35,260 nucleotides of DNA from Bacteroidales bacterium UBA6377 (GTDB lineage Bacteria > Bacteroidota > Bacteroidia > Bacteroidales > UBA932): positions 1-35,260 of the forward strand of contig DJQV01000022.1 in NCBI GenBank assembly GCA_002438805.1, in the 5' to 3' direction. The position numbers and the translations under genes were made by a program. Positions 34,233-35,260 of this stretch are shown here, piece by piece. How positions within the stretch are numbered: position 1 is the first letter of the stretch; every line of letters begins with the position of its first letter. The notes under the pieces were generated by a model. The model did no database searches, was not told where the DNA came from, and saw only the letters and a list, made by a program, of their open reading frames with translations.

Positions 34233-35260
34233 ATGAAGAACTTCAAGAACGATTCTGCCGGTGGCAAGGCCGTGGGGCAGAAGTGCGAGGGAAAAGGAAG
34301 CGGAAACGGAACCGAGGCCGGAAGCGGAGACATGAGAGGCAGCGCAAGCGGCGGCTGGAACGTGGGCCGGAACAGGGGCGGAGACAGACGCGCGAATGCC
34401 GGCGGAAGGAGGAGAACCGCCGTCAAGTCCACCGTAGTCCCGGGACGGTATGTGGACCTGACGCTTGACGCCGGATTCAAGGCGGTGTTCGCCGACAGGA
34501 GCAACAAGGCCCTGCTCATCGGCCTGCTCAACGTCCTCCTGCCGCCGGAGGCCAGAGTCAAAGACATCGTCGAATACCTCGACCGCGAGACCGGGCCTGA
34601 CTTCCTCGACGGCAAGTCCACAAGGATGGATCTCGTCTGCCGGGGAGAGGACAGCAGGACTTTCATCGTGGAGATGCAGCGCAGGCCCGAGAACGCCTTC
34701 TTCGAGAGATGCGTCTACTACGGTGCCGGGGTCTACCACATGGGACTTTTGAGCAGAGAGACATACAAGGATGACCTGAAGGCGGTCTACATCGTGGGCA
34801 TACTCAACTACTCCCTGCCGCACGAGGACGAGGCCCTGTGGGACTCCGACAACATAGTCTCCTGCTACCGCTTCATCGAGAGCCGTACTGGAGAACTTGC
34901 GCCTGACACTATTTTGTGTATATTTGCGGAGCTGGAGAGGTTCACAAAGAGTGCCGCCGAGTGCGTGGACGACCGGGATGCGCTGTTCTGGCTTTTCCGG
35001 CACAGCGGGGTGATGGAAGAGCTGCCGGAGGAACTGAGTCACAGCAGTTTGGCAGAGGGCGTCACCGATGCCTGCGAGATAGCTGGCTTCTCCGCCGACA
35101 AGAGGATATTATACGAGAAAGATATGATTACAGAACTTGATTTGGCGCTGCGCTACGACTACGCTTTGGACAAGGGCCGGGCTGAAGGCGAAGCCAAAGG
35201 AAAGGCGGAAGGTCTCGCGGAAGGCGAAGCCATCGGAGAAGCAAGAGAAAAATCCGCCAT
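34233..35260 (+). CDS. Rpn/PD-(D/E)XK family nuclease, 3' end outside the window
   Basis: Open from the ATG at 34233 to the window end (342 codons) without a stop. The family core runs from YVDLTLDAGFKAVFAD through the nuclease motif, with Asp133 in RMDLV and Glu147-Met-Gln149 in FIVEMQ, to FFERCVYYGAGVYHMG. A middle region (FAELERF, WLFRHSGVMEELPEELS, ALRYDYALDKG) leads into AEG/EAKGKAEG repeats. Such proteins are often annotated as transposases, but E. coli Rpn proteins are DNA endonucleases that promote recombination and have been linked to phage defence with an internally encoded inhibitor. Residues about 19-67 form a Gly/Arg-rich insert absent from the left copy. The C-terminal repeat region is also longer than in the left copy. 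Confidence 0.9.
   Translation, partial: MKNFKNDSAGGKAVGQKCEGKGSGNGTEAGSGDMRGSASGGWNVGRNRGGDRRANAGGRRRTAVKSTVVPGRYVDLTLDAGFKAVFADRSNKALLIGLLNVLLPPEARVKDIVEYLDRETGPDFLDGKSTRMDLVCRGEDSRTFIVEMQRRPENAFFERCVYYGAGVYHMGLLSRETYKDDLKAVYIVGILNYSLPHEDEALWDSDNIVSCYRFIESRTGELAPDTILCIFAELERFTKSAAECVDDRDALFWLFRHSGVMEELPEELSHSSLAEGVTDACEIAGFSADKRILYEKDMITELDLALRYDYALDKGRAEGEAKGKAEGLAEGEAIGEAREKSA

Larger units (their letters stand above)
33633..35260 (+). repeat. Inverted 1.6-kb Rpn element, right copy (continues past the window)
   Basis: Same components as the left copy (18008-19680) in inverted orientation: hairpin, one 84-bp unit, two 51-bp units (about 33866-33960), a pair of 34-bp dyads, leader and Rpn-type gene. 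Shared blocks include AGCAAAGGTTGGGGCGTTTTT, the sequence from ACCGGACGG to the dyads, and a 100-bp stretch before the nuclease ATG. The intergenic part, 33679-34232, holds no convincing gene. Its outer end lies beyond the window. Confidence 0.85.

Overview
The window is chromosomal DNA from a member of the Bacteroidales with fairly high GC. The evidence is two SusC/SusD pairs, a hybrid two-component regulator, Bte-type lipoprotein signals and promoters of the TTTG / TAnnTTTG type. The genus cannot be fixed from the sequence. Almost all genes lie on the minus strand, so the layout below is given in the direction of transcription, from high to low coordinates within each locus.

Left locus (about 74-11976, PUL 1). 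A membrane-anchored propeller regulator carries an AraC-type DNA-binding domain but no kinase or receiver. It is followed by susC, susD, a GH127 beta-L-arabinofuranosidase and a GH27 alpha-galactosidase, with gaps of 2-20 bp from susC onward. A clear intrinsic terminator (925-953) closes the operon. A separate secreted S1/P1 nuclease gene lies beyond it. The pairing of GH127 with GH27 fits the two glycans of plant extensin (arabinosides on hydroxyproline, alpha-galactose on serine); this is an inference.

Middle (12082-17826). greA (minus) and an AAA/DUF4143 ATPase gene (plus) diverge from a 130-bp spacer holding two identical 18-bp palindromes 33 bp apart, one of them lying inside the ATPase promoter. 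A full hybrid two-component system (HTCS) sensor/regulator follows on the minus strand, convergent with the ATPase gene.

Right locus (19948-33497, PUL 2). A textbook promoter drives susC, susD, a GH51-like arabinofuranosidase, two tandem paralogous parallel beta-helix proteins and a GH2 beta-galactosidase-type enzyme. The target is probably an arabinose/galactose-rich plant glycan (arabinogalactan or pectin side chains). The nearby HTCS is the likely regulator.

PUL 2 is framed by two inverted copies of a 1.6-kb element (about 18008-19680 and 33633 to beyond the window end). Each has a palindromic inner end, two families of tandem repeats, a pair of 34-bp dyads and an Rpn/PD-(D/E)XK nuclease gene. 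The left nuclease gene is broken by a 101-bp deletion; the right one is open to the window edge. A third pair of the same 34-bp dyads sits on its own beside the GH2 gene. This dyad family, with its fixed internal geometry and 72-73-bp pairing, is the least explained structure in the window.
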